Below, piece by piece: positions 47,572 to 57,188 of a DNA stretch of 64,000 bases (the first letter of the stretch is position 1; every line of letters begins with the position of its first letter). The stretch spans positions 3,845,001-3,909,000 of the forward strand of contig NZ_CP089518.1 of the NCBI RefSeq assembly GCF_025917685.1, written 5' to 3'. Under the pieces are notes generated by a model that made no database searches, was not told where the DNA came from, and saw only the letters and a program-made list of their open reading frames with translations. Position numbers and translations under genes: made by a program. This DNA comes from Bacillus cereus. GTDB taxonomy: Bacteria > Bacillota > Bacilli > Bacillales > Bacillaceae_G.

Positions 47572-47624
47572 AACTCGTCTCCTTTTTTCATTTAGTATGG
47601 CACGCTCTGTAATTGATATACAAA

Positions 47625-47651
47625 AAAAGCTTAGCAAAATGCTAAGCTTTT
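47625..47651 (-). terminator. Terminator after scpB
   Basis: AAAAGCTTAGCA and its complement form a 12-bp stem around three bases; a T-run follows on the minus strand. Confidence 0.88.
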
Positions 47652-48222
47652 ATTTTGATAATTCCTGTAAAGAACCGAAGAATAAATCTGCTTCATTCAT
47701 TTGTTCATTTTCTTCAGAAAGGGCTGGTAAATCATCTAACGTTTTTAATCCAAACGTGTCCAAAAACTCTTTCGTAGTTCCGTATAAGATAGGACGCCCT
47801 GGGCCTTCCGCTCTTCCCGTTTCTTTTATAAGCAAGTGCGAAACTAACGTTTGTAATGCCTTGTCTGTTTTCACTCCTCGAATCTCTTCCATTTCTGTCC
47901 TTGTAATCGGTTGACGGTACGCAACGATTGCCAACGTTTCAAGAGCTGCTTGAGAAAGTGAAGCCGCTGTTGGCGTATCTATTAATTTTTGATAGTACGA
48001 AGCATGCTCTTTCTTTGTTGCAAAACGATATACTTTTGCATATTGCACAATTTGCAAACCGCGATGCGATCCTTCACATTCCTTCTGCATTTCCTCTATA
48101 CTGTTTATTACTTCTTCCACTTCAATTTCAAGAACTTTCGCTATCTGTTCTGGATAAATACCTTCGTCACCCGCAACAAATAAAAGCCCTTCAATAATCG
48201 CTTTTTGTTCTCTTCTATCCAT
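47650..48222 (-). CDS. scpB: Segregation and condensation protein ScpB
   Basis: This subunit of the SMC-ScpA-ScpB condensin complex has 190 residues and two winged-helix domains ([25 protein letters not shown], then [25 protein letters not shown]). It binds ScpA as a dimer and helps load SMC on the chromosome. The ending ([21 protein letters not shown]) is the usual acidic tail. The ATG follows AGGAGGAAGGAG. Unlike many genomes, it is separated from scpA here by about 160 bases with a terminator. Confidence 0.94.
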   Translation of the reverse strand: MDRREQKAIIEGLLFVAGDEGIYPEQIAKVLEIEVEEVINSIEEMQKECEGSHRGLQIVQYAKVYRFATKKEHASYYQKLIDTPTAASLSQAALETLAIVAYRQPITRTEMEEIRGVKTDKALQTLVSHLLIKETGRAEGPGRPILYGTTKEFLDTFGLKTLDDLPALSEENEQMNEADLFFGSLQELSK

Positions 48223-48266
48223 TTTACGAACTCCTTCCTCCTATTTCCCTATAAAAATACACATAA

Positions 48267-48301
48267 AAAAACCGAATCACAGTAAATGCGTTCGGTTCAA
48301 T
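48267..48301 (-). terminator. Terminator between scpA and scpB
   Basis: AACCGAA pairs with TTCGGTT around 15 bases, followed by TTTTTTT on the minus strand. It should end most transcripts coming from scpA. Confidence 0.7.
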
Positions 48302-48380
48302 ATTTCTTCTCTCGTTCCAAACGATACATTAAAACCTAACATGAGATAAAATATTTCTACCCCATCTTCACATGCTGGCT

Positions 48381-49124
48381 CTATACGGATTTATTAGAGC
48401 TTGATACGAAAATTTCATCAAAATTATGTTCTTGCTCAATTATGATTTGTTGATTTTTCATCAGTTCAAGAACCGCTAAAAATGTTACAACCATTATTTC
48501 ACGTTCTTCATCAGCAAACAAATCATAAAAGCTTTGACGACCGCCTTTTACTTCTAACTGCTGTAGTATATCAGTCATTCGCTGTGCAATTGGTATTTCT
48601 TGACGAGTAATTCGCGTCGTTACGGGGTTCTTTGCTTTTTTACGGCGCATTAGCTTTTGAAATGCCGCTAACATATCATATAACGTAACATCAAGAGGTA
48701 AGCTCGTCTCCTCTTCTTGTTGAAATGATGTAAAATCAATTGGCGGACGTGTATATAGCTGTGCTCTTTCTTGTTCTCTTTCTTTTAACTCAGTAGCAAC
48801 TTGCTTATATTTCTTATATTCAATTAACCTCTCCATCAATTCTTGACGAGGGTCGTCTATAAAGTCATCACCGTTATCAGGTACATCTTCTTCTTGTTTC
48901 GGTAGCAACATTTTACTTTTAATTTGTAATAACGTTGCAGCCATTACTAAATACTCACTGGCAACATCTAATTGTAGTTCTTTCATCGTATGGACATAAG
49001 ATAGATATTGCTCTGTAATTTCCGCTACAGGAATATTATATATATCAATTTCGTAACGATGTATTAAGTGTAACAATAGATCTAAAGGCCCTTCAAAAGC
49101 CTCTACTTTAAAATTATACTGCAC
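48381..49124 (-). CDS. scpA: Segregation and condensation protein ScpA
   Basis: This kleisin subunit bridges the SMC heads. The start is GTG ([21 protein letters not shown]), giving 247 residues; GGTGGGA precedes it at seven bases, and the ATG five codons upstream overlaps that site. The N-terminal domain that binds the SMC neck is [24 protein letters not shown] and [20 protein letters not shown]. The C-terminal winged helix is [29 protein letters not shown]. It is divergent from the small YjcZ gene. Confidence 0.94.
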   Translation of the reverse strand: MQYNFKVEAFEGPLDLLLHLIHRYEIDIYNIPVAEITEQYLSYVHTMKELQLDVASEYLVMAATLLQIKSKMLLPKQEEDVPDNGDDFIDDPRQELMERLIEYKKYKQVATELKEREQERAQLYTRPPIDFTSFQQEEETSLPLDVTLYDMLAAFQKLMRRKKAKNPVTTRITRQEIPIAQRMTDILQQLEVKGGRQSFYDLFADEEREIMVVTFLAVLELMKNQQIIIEQEHNFDEIFVSSSNKSV

Positions 49125-49293
49125 AAAGCATCCCACCACATTTTTTCTATAACAACATAAGTATAGAGCATACTCATGTTCTATCCAACCTTTTTAAGAA
49201 ATTTAATTAAAAATAGACCTATGCCCATGTCATAATGCCCACCGCTTCATATGATAACAATGTAGTAAGAACAATGTAGGAGGTCAAAAAACT

Positions 49294-49389
49294 ATGGGTC
49301 ACGTTGATTGCGGTTTTAGCGGTGGATTCGCATTACTTGTTGTACTGTTCATTTTACTAATCATTGTAGGAGCAGCTTGCTTCTGCTAA
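49294..49389 (+). CDS. YjcZ-family small sporulation protein (31 aa)
   Basis: The frame after GTAGGAGGTC encodes MGHVDCGFSGGFALLVVLFI and then LLIIVGAACFC, which matches the YjcZ family: a short Gly/Cys-containing head and one hydrophobic helix (FALLVVLFILLIIVGA). These proteins are made in spores and associate with membranes or coat, but their function is not known. A strong terminator follows. It is too short for common gene-finding cut-offs. Confidence 0.85.
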   Translation: MGHVDCGFSGGFALLVVLFILLIIVGAACFC

Positions 49390-49393
49390 TATG

Positions 49394-49437
49394 AAGCAAT
49401 AAAGCGACTAGGGATATTTCCCTAGTCGCTTATTGTT
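49394..49437 (+). terminator. Terminator after the YjcZ gene
   Basis: AAGCGACTAGGGA and TCCCTAGTCGCTT form a strong stem, extended by AAT/ATT pairs and T residues. Confidence 0.85.
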
Positions 49438-49488
49438 AATATTTCTATGATACACTGTACATATAACCGTTAGACAGGAGCGAAAAAA

Positions 49489-50007
49489 ATGTATCCTACC
49501 GAGTACATGCAATTTTTAATTCATTTTCATGGAGACTATGATTATTTTGAATGTCATGAAATACTAGAAGAGTATTGGAAATTAAAGCCTAGAGGAGAAC
49601 GTGACAATTACTTAGTCGGTCTCATTCAAATTGCTGTTTCCTTATACCATCATAGACGATCCAATTGGAATGGTGCAGAGAAGATGATAAAAAGCGCAAT
49701 AACAATTTTAGAAAAGAACAGCGCGCAATTACATCAATTCGGAATAGATCATAAACAACTTACATTCTTATTAAATGAAAGATTACAATCTATCCACAAA
49801 AAGGAAAATTTTGCCCCGTTATTTTTACCATTATTAGACGTATCGCTAGAAAAACAATGCATACAGTTATGTAAGAAACAAAACCTCTCTTGGAAAGATG
49901 CGAACGTCATTCCTGGTGAATACATCATAAATAAGCACACATTGCGTGATCGAACAGAAGTCATTTCTGAACGACACGAACAACTACAAAAAAGAAAGCA
50001 GAGATAA
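49489..50007 (+). CDS. ypuF: DUF309 protein YpuF
   Basis: The N-terminal half matches DUF309, a helical family with conserved His and Glu: HFHGDYDYFECHEILEEYWKL and LVGLIQIAVSLYHHRRSNWNGAEKM. The C-terminal half (residues 95-172) is helical and basic. The function is unknown. Position next to ribT and scpA repeats the B. subtilis order ribT-ypuF-scpA-scpB, although here yjcZ lies between. The ATG follows ACAGGAGC. It converges on ribT. Confidence 0.85.
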   Translation: MYPTEYMQFLIHFHGDYDYFECHEILEEYWKLKPRGERDNYLVGLIQIAVSLYHHRRSNWNGAEKMIKSAITILEKNSAQLHQFGIDHKQLTFLLNERLQSIHKKENFAPLFLPLLDVSLEKQCIQLCKKQNLSWKDANVIPGEYIINKHTLRDRTEVISERHEQLQKRKQR

Positions 50008-50029
50008 TAAACTACTTATCCCTGCTTTC
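49994..50029. terminator. Weak bidirectional terminator between ypuF and ribT
   Basis: GAAAGCAG pairs with CTGCTTTC, with an inner GATAA/TTATC pairing. It overlaps the ends of both genes. Confidence 0.5.
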
Positions 50030-50396
50030 ATGAATGTATATTTTGTTCAAGCTCTTTACACTTTTTGCAAAAACTTGCTGTTTGCTCATTTCCGCAAATT
50101 GTAAACTCAAGAAATTTACTCTTAAGCTCTTGAACCATCTTCGTCCCAATACCCATATGACGGTGAGACGGATTCACGCTCAAATGCTGAATTTCCAATA
50201 CCTGATCTTCTTTTTTTATAATCCCCATTATCCCAACAAAATCTTCATTTTGTTTCCACAAATACAATTGCCAATCCTCTTTCGCCTCATACTCTTTCAT
50301 TGTCAATTGTAATGTTTTCACATCTTTTTCAGTTGGCATAAATGAAAGAAGCCCCATTGCAATTTTTTCATAACTTTTTTTAAAACGAATTAACAT
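50028..50396 (-). CDS. ribT: GNAT-family acetyltransferase RibT
   Basis: This GNAT-fold protein of 122 residues starts with MLIRFKKSYEKIAMGLLSFMP, the typical RibT beginning, and has the acetyl-CoA loop in PSHRHMGIGTKMVQEL near residue 80. In B. subtilis ribT is the last gene of the riboflavin operon ribD-ribE-ribBA-ribH-ribT; its substrate is not known. The C-terminus holds two Cys (FCKKCKEL). Here no rib gene precedes it: the 479 bases up to ppiB contain no complete gene. The ATG follows AAGGGATAAGGG. Confidence 0.82.
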   Translation of the reverse strand: MLIRFKKSYEKIAMGLLSFMPTEKDVKTLQLTMKEYEAKEDWQLYLWKQNEDFVGIMGIIKKEDQVLEIQHLSVNPSHRHMGIGTKMVQELKSKFLEFTICGNEQTASFCKKCKELEQNIHS

Positions 50397-50839
50397 AACC
50401 CTTATCCCTTCTTACAAAAGTTACAAACTATTTATCCCCTCAGTCACTCTTTTCATATCACATTCATTCTACAATATTTTTAACAGAGTGAGAAGAGGCT
50501 GAAACAACTTGATAATCATACAAAGCGTTAAGAAGAAAGTCAAATATATGTTTCCACGCTATTTTTTTCTATTATACCGCTCAGAAAAGAGACAATACTG
50601 TATAGAAACTAAAAGGAGAATCCCCCTGCTCATCACATTTTAATTATTTTTGAACGAAATAGTTCTATTAAAAACAATATGTTGAGAGAAATCCATTTAT
50701 TGAAGCATATAATCGGTACTCCATTCTATGTATTTTGTTAAAATTGTGTTCTCCTGCACAATATATTTTAACGTTAGTAGCCGTCCTATTTGCATCATAT
50801 ATTTCGAAATATATACCAATTACTGTTTATACGAAATAA
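50397..50839. other. Gene-poor gap where ribDEAH would be expected
   Basis: No complete gene is visible in this AT-rich stretch. The pieces MLREIHLLKHIIGTPFYVFC (50679-50741) and LTLVAVLFASYISKYIPI (before 50838, another frame) suggest a decayed small membrane protein. I looked for the conserved FMN-riboswitch motifs (AGGGTGAAATTCC, GACCGGCGG) and found none. Confidence 0.45.
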
Positions 50840-50866
50840 AAAAAGAGAGCAAAATCGCTCTCTTTT
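50840..50866 (-). terminator. Terminator after ppiB
   Basis: AAAAAGAGAGC and GCTCTCTTTTT form an 11-bp stem, followed by TTTTATT on the minus strand. Confidence 0.85.
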
Positions 50867-50875
50867 TCTCGTAAC

Positions 50876-51313
50876 TTATTCTTCCCAAACTTTAACTTCT
50901 TTCATTACATCGCCTTGACGCATGTTTAATACTGTTTCAATACCGCTTGTTGCTTTACCGAATACAGTGTGTACGCCATCTAAATGCGGTTGTGGCTCAT
51001 GAACAACAAAGAATTGGCTACCGCCTGTGTTACGGCCAGCATGTGCCATAGAAAGTGAGCCAACAAGATGTCTATGAGGATTTCCATCAGTTTCACATGG
51101 AATAGAGTAACCTGGACCACCTGCTCCTGTTCCTGTTGGGTCTCCACCTTGGCTTACGAAGCCAGGAATAACGCGGTGGAATGTTACACCATCATAAAAT
51201 CCTTGCTCTGCTAATTTTTTAAAGTTTTCTACTGTTTTTGGTGCTTCTTCTGGGAAAAATTCTAAATCGATTTTTTCACCATTTTCCATTAATATGTATC
51301 CTAAAGTTTTCAT
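50876..51313 (-). CDS. ppiB: Peptidyl-prolyl cis-trans isomerase PpiB (cyclophilin)
   Basis: This cytoplasmic cyclophilin of 145 residues speeds cis-trans proline isomerisation in folding. It has the family core [27 protein letters not shown] (active-site Arg and Phe), the Gln block [24 protein letters not shown] and the His of that block. There is no signal peptide. The ATG follows AAAGGAGAC. In B. subtilis ppiB also lies near ypuA and the rib operon, which helps to define the local gene order. Confidence 0.95.
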   Translation of the reverse strand: MKTLGYILMENGEKIDLEFFPEEAPKTVENFKKLAEQGFYDGVTFHRVIPGFVSQGGDPTGTGAGGPGYSIPCETDGNPHRHLVGSLSMAHAGRNTGGSQFFVVHEPQPHLDGVHTVFGKATSGIETVLNMRQGDVMKEVKVWEE

Positions 51314-51500
51314 ACGTATATGTCTCCTTTCAACTATCTCAGCACTATATTACCACATTCATGACTAGAAACAAAAAGAATCCGACAATCTACATACTTC
51401 TTTTTTGAAATGTGGAGAAAGCTAGGTGACAAATAAAAAATATATACTATAATAACTGTGTTGCCCGAAAATTTTAGAAAGAGAAAGGGAGCGATTTTTC

Positions 51501-52367
51501 GTGAAAACGAAATTACTAGCTCTGCTATTAGCTGTAACGGTATTTATGATGCCAACAGCTTCATTTGCAGACATCATTGAGGGAGAATCAATTGTTACAC
51601 TAGGAGAAAACTTATCTGAACAACAAAAACAAGATCTGTTAAAAGAAATGAAAGCACCGAAAGATGCTACAATCATTACTGTGTCTAATGCGGAAGAACA
51701 TAAATTTCTAGAAGGAATTGTTCCAAAAGCACAAATTGGTACGAGAGCAATTTCCTCTTCTATGATTACATACACAAAGCCAGGATCTGGCCTTATTGTA
51801 CGCTCAAAAAATATTAATTCGATAACAGATGCGATGTACACAAACGCACTTATTACAGCAGGTGTGAAGGATGCAGAGATTCAAATTACTGCACCATTTA
51901 AAGTTTCAGGAACTGCTGCTTTAACAGGTTTAATGAAGGCCTATGAAACAACATCAAACAAAGCAATTCCTGAGGAAGTAAAAAAAGTAGCCAATGAAGA
52001 AATGGTGCAAACGGCCCAGCTCGGCGATAAAATCGGTGAAGAAAAAGCAGTTCAACTTGTTGCAAAAATTAAAGAAGAAATTGCCAAAGAACAGCCAAAA
52101 ACGACTGAAGATTTACGTTCATTAATTAAAAAAATTGCGGATCAACTTGGTATTACATTAACGGATGAACAGTTAGATAACTTAGTTGCGCTATTTGATA
52201 AAATGAAAAATCTTAATATCGATTGGAATCAAGTTGGCAGTCAGTTAAATAAAGCAAAAGAACACGTTTCTGCCTTTTTAGGATCTGAAGAAGGGCAAGG
52301 ATTCCTAGATAAAGTGAAAGATTTCTTCTCAAGTATCATTGATTTTGTTAAATCGTTATTCAAGTAA
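51501..52367 (+). CDS. ypuA: Secreted DUF1002 protein YpuA
   Basis: The start is GTG, with AAAGGGAG ahead of it. A signal peptide (MKTKLLALLLAVTVFMMPTASFA) is followed by a DUF1002 domain: GESIVTLGENLSEQQKQDLLKEM, then SSMITYTKPGSGLIVRSKNINSITDAMY and ALTGLMKAYETTSNKAI. The C-terminal 100 residues are helical and charged. It is exported to the cell surface or medium. The family is found across Bacilli and its function is unknown. It is divergent from ppiB, as in B. subtilis. Confidence 0.88.
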   Translation: MKTKLLALLLAVTVFMMPTASFADIIEGESIVTLGENLSEQQKQDLLKEMKAPKDATIITVSNAEEHKFLEGIVPKAQIGTRAISSSMITYTKPGSGLIVRSKNINSITDAMYTNALITAGVKDAEIQITAPFKVSGTAALTGLMKAYETTSNKAIPEEVKKVANEEMVQTAQLGDKIGEEKAVQLVAKIKEEIAKEQPKTTEDLRSLIKKIADQLGITLTDEQLDNLVALFDKMKNLNIDWNQVGSQLNKAKEHVSAFLGSEEGQGFLDKVKDFFSSIIDFVKSLFK

Positions 52368-52398
52368 AAAGAAGCTCGTCAGTGACGAGCTTCTTTTT
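52366..52398. terminator. Bidirectional terminator between ypuA and the HAD gene
   Basis: AAAAAGAAGCTCGTC and its exact complement form a 15-bp stem with three bases in the loop. Confidence 0.9.
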
Positions 52399-53183
52399 TA
52401 TACAAGTAACGGCAATTTCATAACAGCTTCTTCAACCGAACGAACAATATGATTTGCCTTCTCCTTCACATATGGATGAGCATGATGAAGAGTAAATGAA
52501 TGCGGAGTTACTTCAAACATAGAAATATCATTGAAAGAATCTCCAATGCATGCAACTTCATTTGCTTCAATTTGCAAATGTTCCATTAGCCGCCTTAAAG
52601 CACTCCCTTTACTTACTCCCCTTGGCATAATGTCAACATAGCGTTTACCAGACATAAAAACTTCTGCTTCGCTCTGAAATGTATCTCGTAACTCTTGATC
52701 TAATGCTGCAATTGTCTCTTCTTCTCCAAAAACAAACAATTTCGCAGGATGTACAGTCTTACCAAATTCCTCTTCTAATGCTTCTATCTCAGCAATATGT
52801 ACGCCCATATACGTTTCAAAATTATGATGATGTTCATTCTTTCTTTTTGTATACCGTTGCTCATTTGCACAAACAATATCTGCTAGTCCCTTTTTATGGA
52901 TATATCGATATATTTCCTGGGCAATCCCATCTTCAAAACTTGATTCATGAAATATTTTTCCATCCGGTAGTAACATCATCGCTCCATTTAAACTAGTTGT
53001 GTAATACGGGAATGCAAACCTATTTACGACTTCATCAATTCGATGAGTAAAGCGGCCAGAGGCAAAACAAATATTTGTCCCTTTTTCAGCTAACCAACAA
53101 AGTGCACGTTCATCTTCTTTTTGCATATGATTCACATTGTAAACGAGCGTATCATCTAAATCACTTACAAATAATTTAATCAT
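52398..53183 (-). CDS. Cof-type HAD phosphatase (261 aa)
   Basis: This HAD phosphatase of the Cof/YidA class has motif I in LFVSDLDDTLVYNVN, motif II in CFASGRFTHRIDEV, the Lys in GVSKGSALRRLM, and motif IV in CIGDSFNDISMF. The usual DxDGT is DLDDT here, which keeps both catalytic Asp. The start at MIKLFVSD is chosen because GGGGAAGAGGA lies ahead; eight more codons upstream are open. It is a paralogue of the gene at 42982. The substrate is unknown. Confidence 0.87.
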   Translation of the reverse strand: MIKLFVSDLDDTLVYNVNHMQKEDERALCWLAEKGTNICFASGRFTHRIDEVVNRFAFPYYTTSLNGAMMLLPDGKIFHESSFEDGIAQEIYRYIHKKGLADIVCANEQRYTKRKNEHHHNFETYMGVHIAEIEALEEEFGKTVHPAKLFVFGEEETIAALDQELRDTFQSEAEVFMSGKRYVDIMPRGVSKGSALRRLMEHLQIEANEVACIGDSFNDISMFEVTPHSFTLHHAHPYVKEKANHIVRSVEEAVMKLPLLV

Positions 53184-53271
53184 GTCCTCTTCCCCTCTCA
53201 TACACAATATCTACTCTAAGTGTACACAAAAAATGTTTGGTTTTTGTTAAAAAAAAATAAATTTTCAATAA

Positions 53272-53305
53272 AAAAATAAACGGGAGCATAATCCCGTTTA
53301 TTTTT
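53272..53305 (-). terminator. Terminator after spoVAF
   Basis: AAAAATAAACGGGA and TCCCGTTTATTTTT form a 14-bp stem that overlaps the end of spoVAF. Confidence 0.88.
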
Positions 53306-54770
53306 GTCTTCTTACATTTTGAGGTCGTACAATACTAGGACGCACTTTTAAACTCGACATAGTTGGGCGGAGTAAAATTTTCGTTAACGCACCCCAATCA
53401 AATGGTAAAAACGGCCATAAATACGGTGTTTGTAAACTTTTTATGGACGCTAAAAATAAAATCAACATCGTCATTCCGATTACAAATCCCATCTCATGAA
53501 AGATGCCGGTTAAAATAATGACAAATAATTTTCCTACCTTATTTCCAAGTCCAAGCTCATAACTCGGAGTTGCAAATGATCCAATCATAGAAACCGCTAC
53601 ATACAAAATAACTTCTGGTACAAATAAACCTACATCAATTGCAATTTGACCAATTAATATAGCTGAAATCAAACCTGCTGCTGACGACAATGGTGTCGGT
53701 GTATGAATAGCAGCCATCCTTAAAAATTCAAGTCCAATTTCAGCCATCAAAACTTGTAATAAAATAGGTAAATGTGTCATCTTATTTGGCCCAATGAAAG
53801 CGAGTTTCTCCGGTAAAAGCGTTGGATCAAATACAAACACTAACCAAAATGGCAATAAGAATAAGGAGAATATAACACCTAGAAAACGTACCCAACGTAA
53901 AAATGTACCTACAGCTGGATTTTGTCTAAATTCTTCAGCATGCTGTAAATGATGAAAATATGTTGTTGGCGTAATCATCGCACTTGGTGACGTATCAACG
54001 AGCACTAGTACATGTCCTTCTAATAGATGATTTGCTGCTACATCGGGCCTTTCTGTATATCGAATAAGCGGGAATGGATTATAACTTTGCCTTACAACAA
54101 ATTCTTCTACCGTTTTATCCGCCATCGTAATCCCATCTACTTCGATGCTATTTAATTCTTGTTTTATAATCTTCACTAAATCCGGATTTGCAACATCTTG
54201 TACATATGTAATACAAATATCCGTTTGCGACCTATCCCCTACTCGGATCATTTCATTTCGAAGACGTGGATCGCGTATCCTTCTACGAATTAAAGCTGTA
54301 TTTACAACGATATTTTCAACAAAGCCATCCCTTGCACCACGTACTACCTTTTCTGTATCTGGTTCTGTCGGTGTCCGGCCCGGATAACTACGAACATCTA
54401 TTGCAAAAGCTTCCGTTTCACCTTCCACAAATATAATAATGAGTCCTGATAATACTTGAAGCATTACATCATCCATCGTTTTCACTTTACTTACTTGTTG
54501 ATGAATTAAACGATTTTCTAAAAGCTTTACTGTATCTTCTTCTACATCCCTTATTTCATTTGTATCCACTGCTTCTTCTAAAATAGGGATAATATAATTC
54601 GTATCACAAAGTCCATTTACAAATAACACACCGATTTCTTTATTTAAAATTTGAAATTTACGAATACCAACATCGTATGTAACACCTAGTCCAACTGTTT
54701 GCTTTAAGTAATTTTCATTATCACTTAAAAAAGATGAAATCGGGATATTCACCTTTTTAGGCTTCGTCAT
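53298..54770 (-). CDS. spoVAF: Spore membrane protein SpoVAF (GerA family)
   Basis: This protein of 490 residues is related to the A subunits of germinant receptors (GerAA-type). It has a large N-terminal cytoplasmic part (residues 1-290) with [25 protein letters not shown] and [13 protein letters not shown], then four to six membrane helices ([24 protein letters not shown] to [11 protein letters not shown]). In B. subtilis it acts with the SpoVA channel and FigP in germination ion release. I use [21 protein letters not shown] is eight bases before it. It overlaps the end of spoVAEA by 14 bases and ends the operon. Confidence 0.92.
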   Translation of the reverse strand: MTKPKKVNIPISSFLSDNENYLKQTVGLGVTYDVGIRKFQILNKEIGVLFVNGLCDTNYIIPILEEAVDTNEIRDVEEDTVKLLENRLIHQQVSKVKTMDDVMLQVLSGLIIIFVEGETEAFAIDVRSYPGRTPTEPDTEKVVRGARDGFVENIVVNTALIRRRIRDPRLRNEMIRVGDRSQTDICITYVQDVANPDLVKIIKQELNSIEVDGITMADKTVEEFVVRQSYNPFPLIRYTERPDVAANHLLEGHVLVLVDTSPSAMITPTTYFHHLQHAEEFRQNPAVGTFLRWVRFLGVIFSLFLLPFWLVFVFDPTLLPEKLAFIGPNKMTHLPILLQVLMAEIGLEFLRMAAIHTPTPLSSAAGLISAILIGQIAIDVGLFVPEVILYVAVSMIGSFATPSYELGLGNKVGKLFVIILTGIFHEMGFVIGMTMLILFLASIKSLQTPYLWPFLPFDWGALTKILLRPTMSSLKVRPSIVRPQNVRRQK

Positions 54771-55326
54771 AAAACCCACTCCTTTCCAAAATTAATTGAA
54801 TCGCTTTTCTAGTAATAGGTGATCCTCTCTCCCATTCATCATTTCCACACATCTTACCAATATCACCGACCCCGACAATGACAGGGACGTTCAGATCATC
54901 TAAACAATAAATCGTATCCCCACTAATCCGGCCGATTTCACCATCTGGGAGTCCAAATTTATCAACACCGTATTCTGTCAAATTCCCATTCCGATCTACA
55001 CTTACATCTACACGCGCCCATTCCCAATGATGTGTATTCGACGCTACTGCTAAAATACCCAGTACATCAACTTGTTTATGTGTTGCAACATACTTTAACG
55101 CCTTTTCACCAGATCCTTCTCCTATAAATCCGCTGTCATCAAACATGACAAATACAGGGTCATATGGCGTTTGCATAATAAGCTCAACAACTTTCTTCCC
55201 TGTCAATTTGGTCGGATTACTTTGCGATGCTGAAATACACCTTCCCCCAAATTCCTTTGTTAAAAGCTCAATTGTCCGCTTTGCATATTCATCTCCATCT
55301 GTGACCAAAACAACCCTTCGTCTCAT
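54757..55326 (-). CDS. spoVAEA: Spore protein SpoVAEA
   Basis: This soluble SpoVA protein of 189 residues starts with [21 protein letters not shown] and contains [20 protein letters not shown] and [20 protein letters not shown]. In B. subtilis it sits on the outer surface of the spore inner membrane and helps release dipicolinic acid. No membrane helix is seen. The ATG follows AAAGGATAA, which includes the stop of spoVAEB. Together with spoVAEB it takes the place of a single spoVAE, the usual arrangement in Bacillus. Confidence 0.93.
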   Translation of the reverse strand: MRRRVVLVTDGDEYAKRTIELLTKEFGGRCISASQSNPTKLTGKKVVELIMQTPYDPVFVMFDDSGFIGEGSGEKALKYVATHKQVDVLGILAVASNTHHWEWARVDVSVDRNGNLTEYGVDKFGLPDGEIGRISGDTIYCLDDLNVPVIVGVGDIGKMCGNDEWERGSPITRKAIQLILERSGFYDEA

Positions 55327-55331
55327 TTGAT

Positions 55332-55682
55332 TTATCCTTTCGGTTTACATATAAGTGCAACAAAAAATGAAAATAATATCGCCGCTGAAATCCCCGCAGA
55401 CGTTAAGCTAAACATACCGATTCCAATCCCTAAATATCCATGTTTTTCTGCCGCATGCATTGCCCCGTGCAATAGTGAATGTCCAAAACTTGTAATAGGG
55501 ACCGTTGCCCCAGCACCTGCAAATTTTATAAGCTTATCATACAATCCGAATCCGTCTAAAATAGCTCCGGCGACTACAAAAGTTGCCATTAAATGTGCCG
55601 GTGTTAACTTTGCAAAATCTAGCAACACTTGTCCAATGACACAAATAGCTCCTCCTACAAGAAATGCATATATAAAATCCAC
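55332..55682 (-). CDS. spoVAEB: Spore membrane protein SpoVAEB
   Basis: This 116-residue membrane protein has about four helices ([88 protein letters not shown]). It is homologous to SpoVAC, with the same [11 protein letters not shown] and [12 protein letters not shown] blocks. The two are thought to form the dipicolinic acid channel. The start is GTG after AAAGGAG. It is fifth in the spoVA operon. Confidence 0.93.
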   Translation of the reverse strand: MDFIYAFLVGGAICVIGQVLLDFAKLTPAHLMATFVVAGAILDGFGLYDKLIKFAGAGATVPITSFGHSLLHGAMHAAEKHGYLGIGIGMFSLTSAGISAAILFSFFVALICKPKG

Positions 55683-55685
55683 AAT

Positions 55686-56702
55686 TCACTCTCCTTTAAC
55701 TCTTTCAAACACAACACCATGCGCAATCGTTGGAATCGTTTCCTTCTGCTGTATCATCATCGGGCTTAATAAAGCTCCAGTTGCAACGACAAAAATTCGT
55801 TGTAAGTTCCCTTTTTGCATTTCACGCAATAAATGACCGTATGTTACAACAGCTGAACAAGCACAACCACTACCACCTGCAAACACTTCTTCTTGATTTG
55901 AATTGTAAATCATTAATCCACAATCGTTGTATATATGTCCAAGATTATACCCTTCCTCAAGTAAAAGTTGTTTCGTAATTGGTGTCCCCACAGCTGATAA
56001 ATCACCAGTAACAATAAGGTCATAATCAGCGGCACTTCTTCTTAAATCTTCAAAATGCTGTTGAATTGTATGAGCAGCAGCTGGCGCCATTGCCGATCCC
56101 ATATCTAGAGGATTAGCAATTCCTAAATCTTGTACTTTTCCGATTGTTGCTGCTGTTATTTTAATTGCACTTTCTTCATTGCTAATTAATATGGATCCTG
56201 CTCCGGTAACAGTCGAGTTTGCTGTCCCAGGCTTTTGTCCCCCGTACTCTGTTGGATTACGAAATTGTCTTTCAGCCGTCGCATTATGACTACTTACTGT
56301 CGCTAAGACACGATTCGCAAATCCACCATCTATAAATGCTGATCCAACCGCCAAAGTTTCCATTGACGTCGCACAAGCACTGAACATCCCTAAAAAAGGA
56401 ATACCACAATCTCGAGCAACATAATTTGCTGTCACTGTTTGGTTTAATAAATCACCTGCTAAAAAAAAATCAATTTGTGATGGTTTTATATTTCCTTTTT
56501 GCAACGCTTGTTGAATCGAGTCTGACATTAACCTTCGTTCAGCAAGTTCCCAGTTTTCCTCTCCACAATGTAAGTCTGAATATGAAATATCAAAATCCTT
56601 TCCAAGAGGGCCTTCAGCTTCTTTCGGACCGACAGCGGTACCAGTTGCATTCACGAAGATATCATTTTGAAATACCCACGTTTGTTTTCCGGTCAATCTC
56701 AT
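55686..56702 (-). CDS. spoVAD: Spore protein SpoVAD
   Basis: This thiolase-fold protein of 338 residues binds dipicolinic acid and is needed for its uptake into spores. It resembles beta-ketoacyl synthase III in layout, with the Cys in LGMFSACATSMETLAVGSAF and NYVARDCGIPF. It contains IDFFLAGDLLNQTVTANYV and GGSGCACSAVVTYGHLL. No membrane helix is present; it acts at the spore inner membrane. The ATG follows AAAGGAGGG. It lies between spoVAC and spoVAEB. Confidence 0.95.
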   Translation of the reverse strand: MRLTGKQTWVFQNDIFVNATGTAVGPKEAEGPLGKDFDISYSDLHCGEENWELAERRLMSDSIQQALQKGNIKPSQIDFFLAGDLLNQTVTANYVARDCGIPFLGMFSACATSMETLAVGSAFIDGGFANRVLATVSSHNATAERQFRNPTEYGGQKPGTANSTVTGAGSILISNEESAIKITAATIGKVQDLGIANPLDMGSAMAPAAAHTIQQHFEDLRRSAADYDLIVTGDLSAVGTPITKQLLLEEGYNLGHIYNDCGLMIYNSNQEEVFAGGSGCACSAVVTYGHLLREMQKGNLQRIFVVATGALLSPMMIQQKETIPTIAHGVVFERVKGE

Positions 56703-56715
56703 ACCTATCCCTCCT

Positions 56716-57174
56716 TTAAGACATTAAAATTTGAAATGTATATCTTATTAATCCGATAATGTATGCACCGACCACTCCAAACACAATGACGCTTCCTGCG
56801 AGCTTAAACATGTTTGTAGCGATTCCTAGAACAATCCCTTCACTCCTATGTTCTATCGCAGCACTTGCCATAGAATTCGCAAATCCAGTAACTGGTACTG
56901 CTGATCCCGCTCCAGAAAACTGCCCGATTTTATCATAAACACCACATCCTGTTAAAATCGCTGATAGTAAAACGAGAGTTGCAACTGTAGGGTTTCCTGC
57001 CTCTTGCTCACTAAAGTGAAAGTAATGTATATAAAATTTCATCAATACTTCTCCGACGGTACAAATGAATCCCCCAACAAGAAATGCCTTCACACAATTT
57101 ATTAAATAGTTCGGTTTCGGATGGTACTCTTTCACTTTATTTATGTAATCATCTTTCAGTTTTCGCCCTGCCAT
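56716..57174 (-). CDS. spoVAC: Spore membrane protein SpoVAC
   Basis: The start is the ATG of MAGRKLKDDYINKVKEYHPKPN (152 residues) with AGGAGG ten bases upstream. The frame stays open for 70 more codons, but that region is the end of spoVAB. Four membrane segments follow (CVKAFLVGGFICTVGEVLMKFY, TVATLVLLSAILTGCGVYDKIG, GAGSAVPVTGFANSMAS, ATNMFKLAGSVIVFGVVGAYIIGLI). The B. subtilis protein acts as a mechanosensitive channel for dipicolinic acid release. It is the third gene of the operon. Confidence 0.94.
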   Translation of the reverse strand: MAGRKLKDDYINKVKEYHPKPNYLINCVKAFLVGGFICTVGEVLMKFYIHYFHFSEQEAGNPTVATLVLLSAILTGCGVYDKIGQFSGAGSAVPVTGFANSMASAAIEHRSEGIVLGIATNMFKLAGSVIVFGVVGAYIIGLIRYTFQILMS

Positions 57175-57188
57175 ATATATATTGCCTC

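Noticed and set aside
48270..48380. Open frame on the minus strand ending in REEILNRTHLL after scpA
   Set aside because: It has no start with a ribosome site and runs into the terminator; ScpA already has its normal length.
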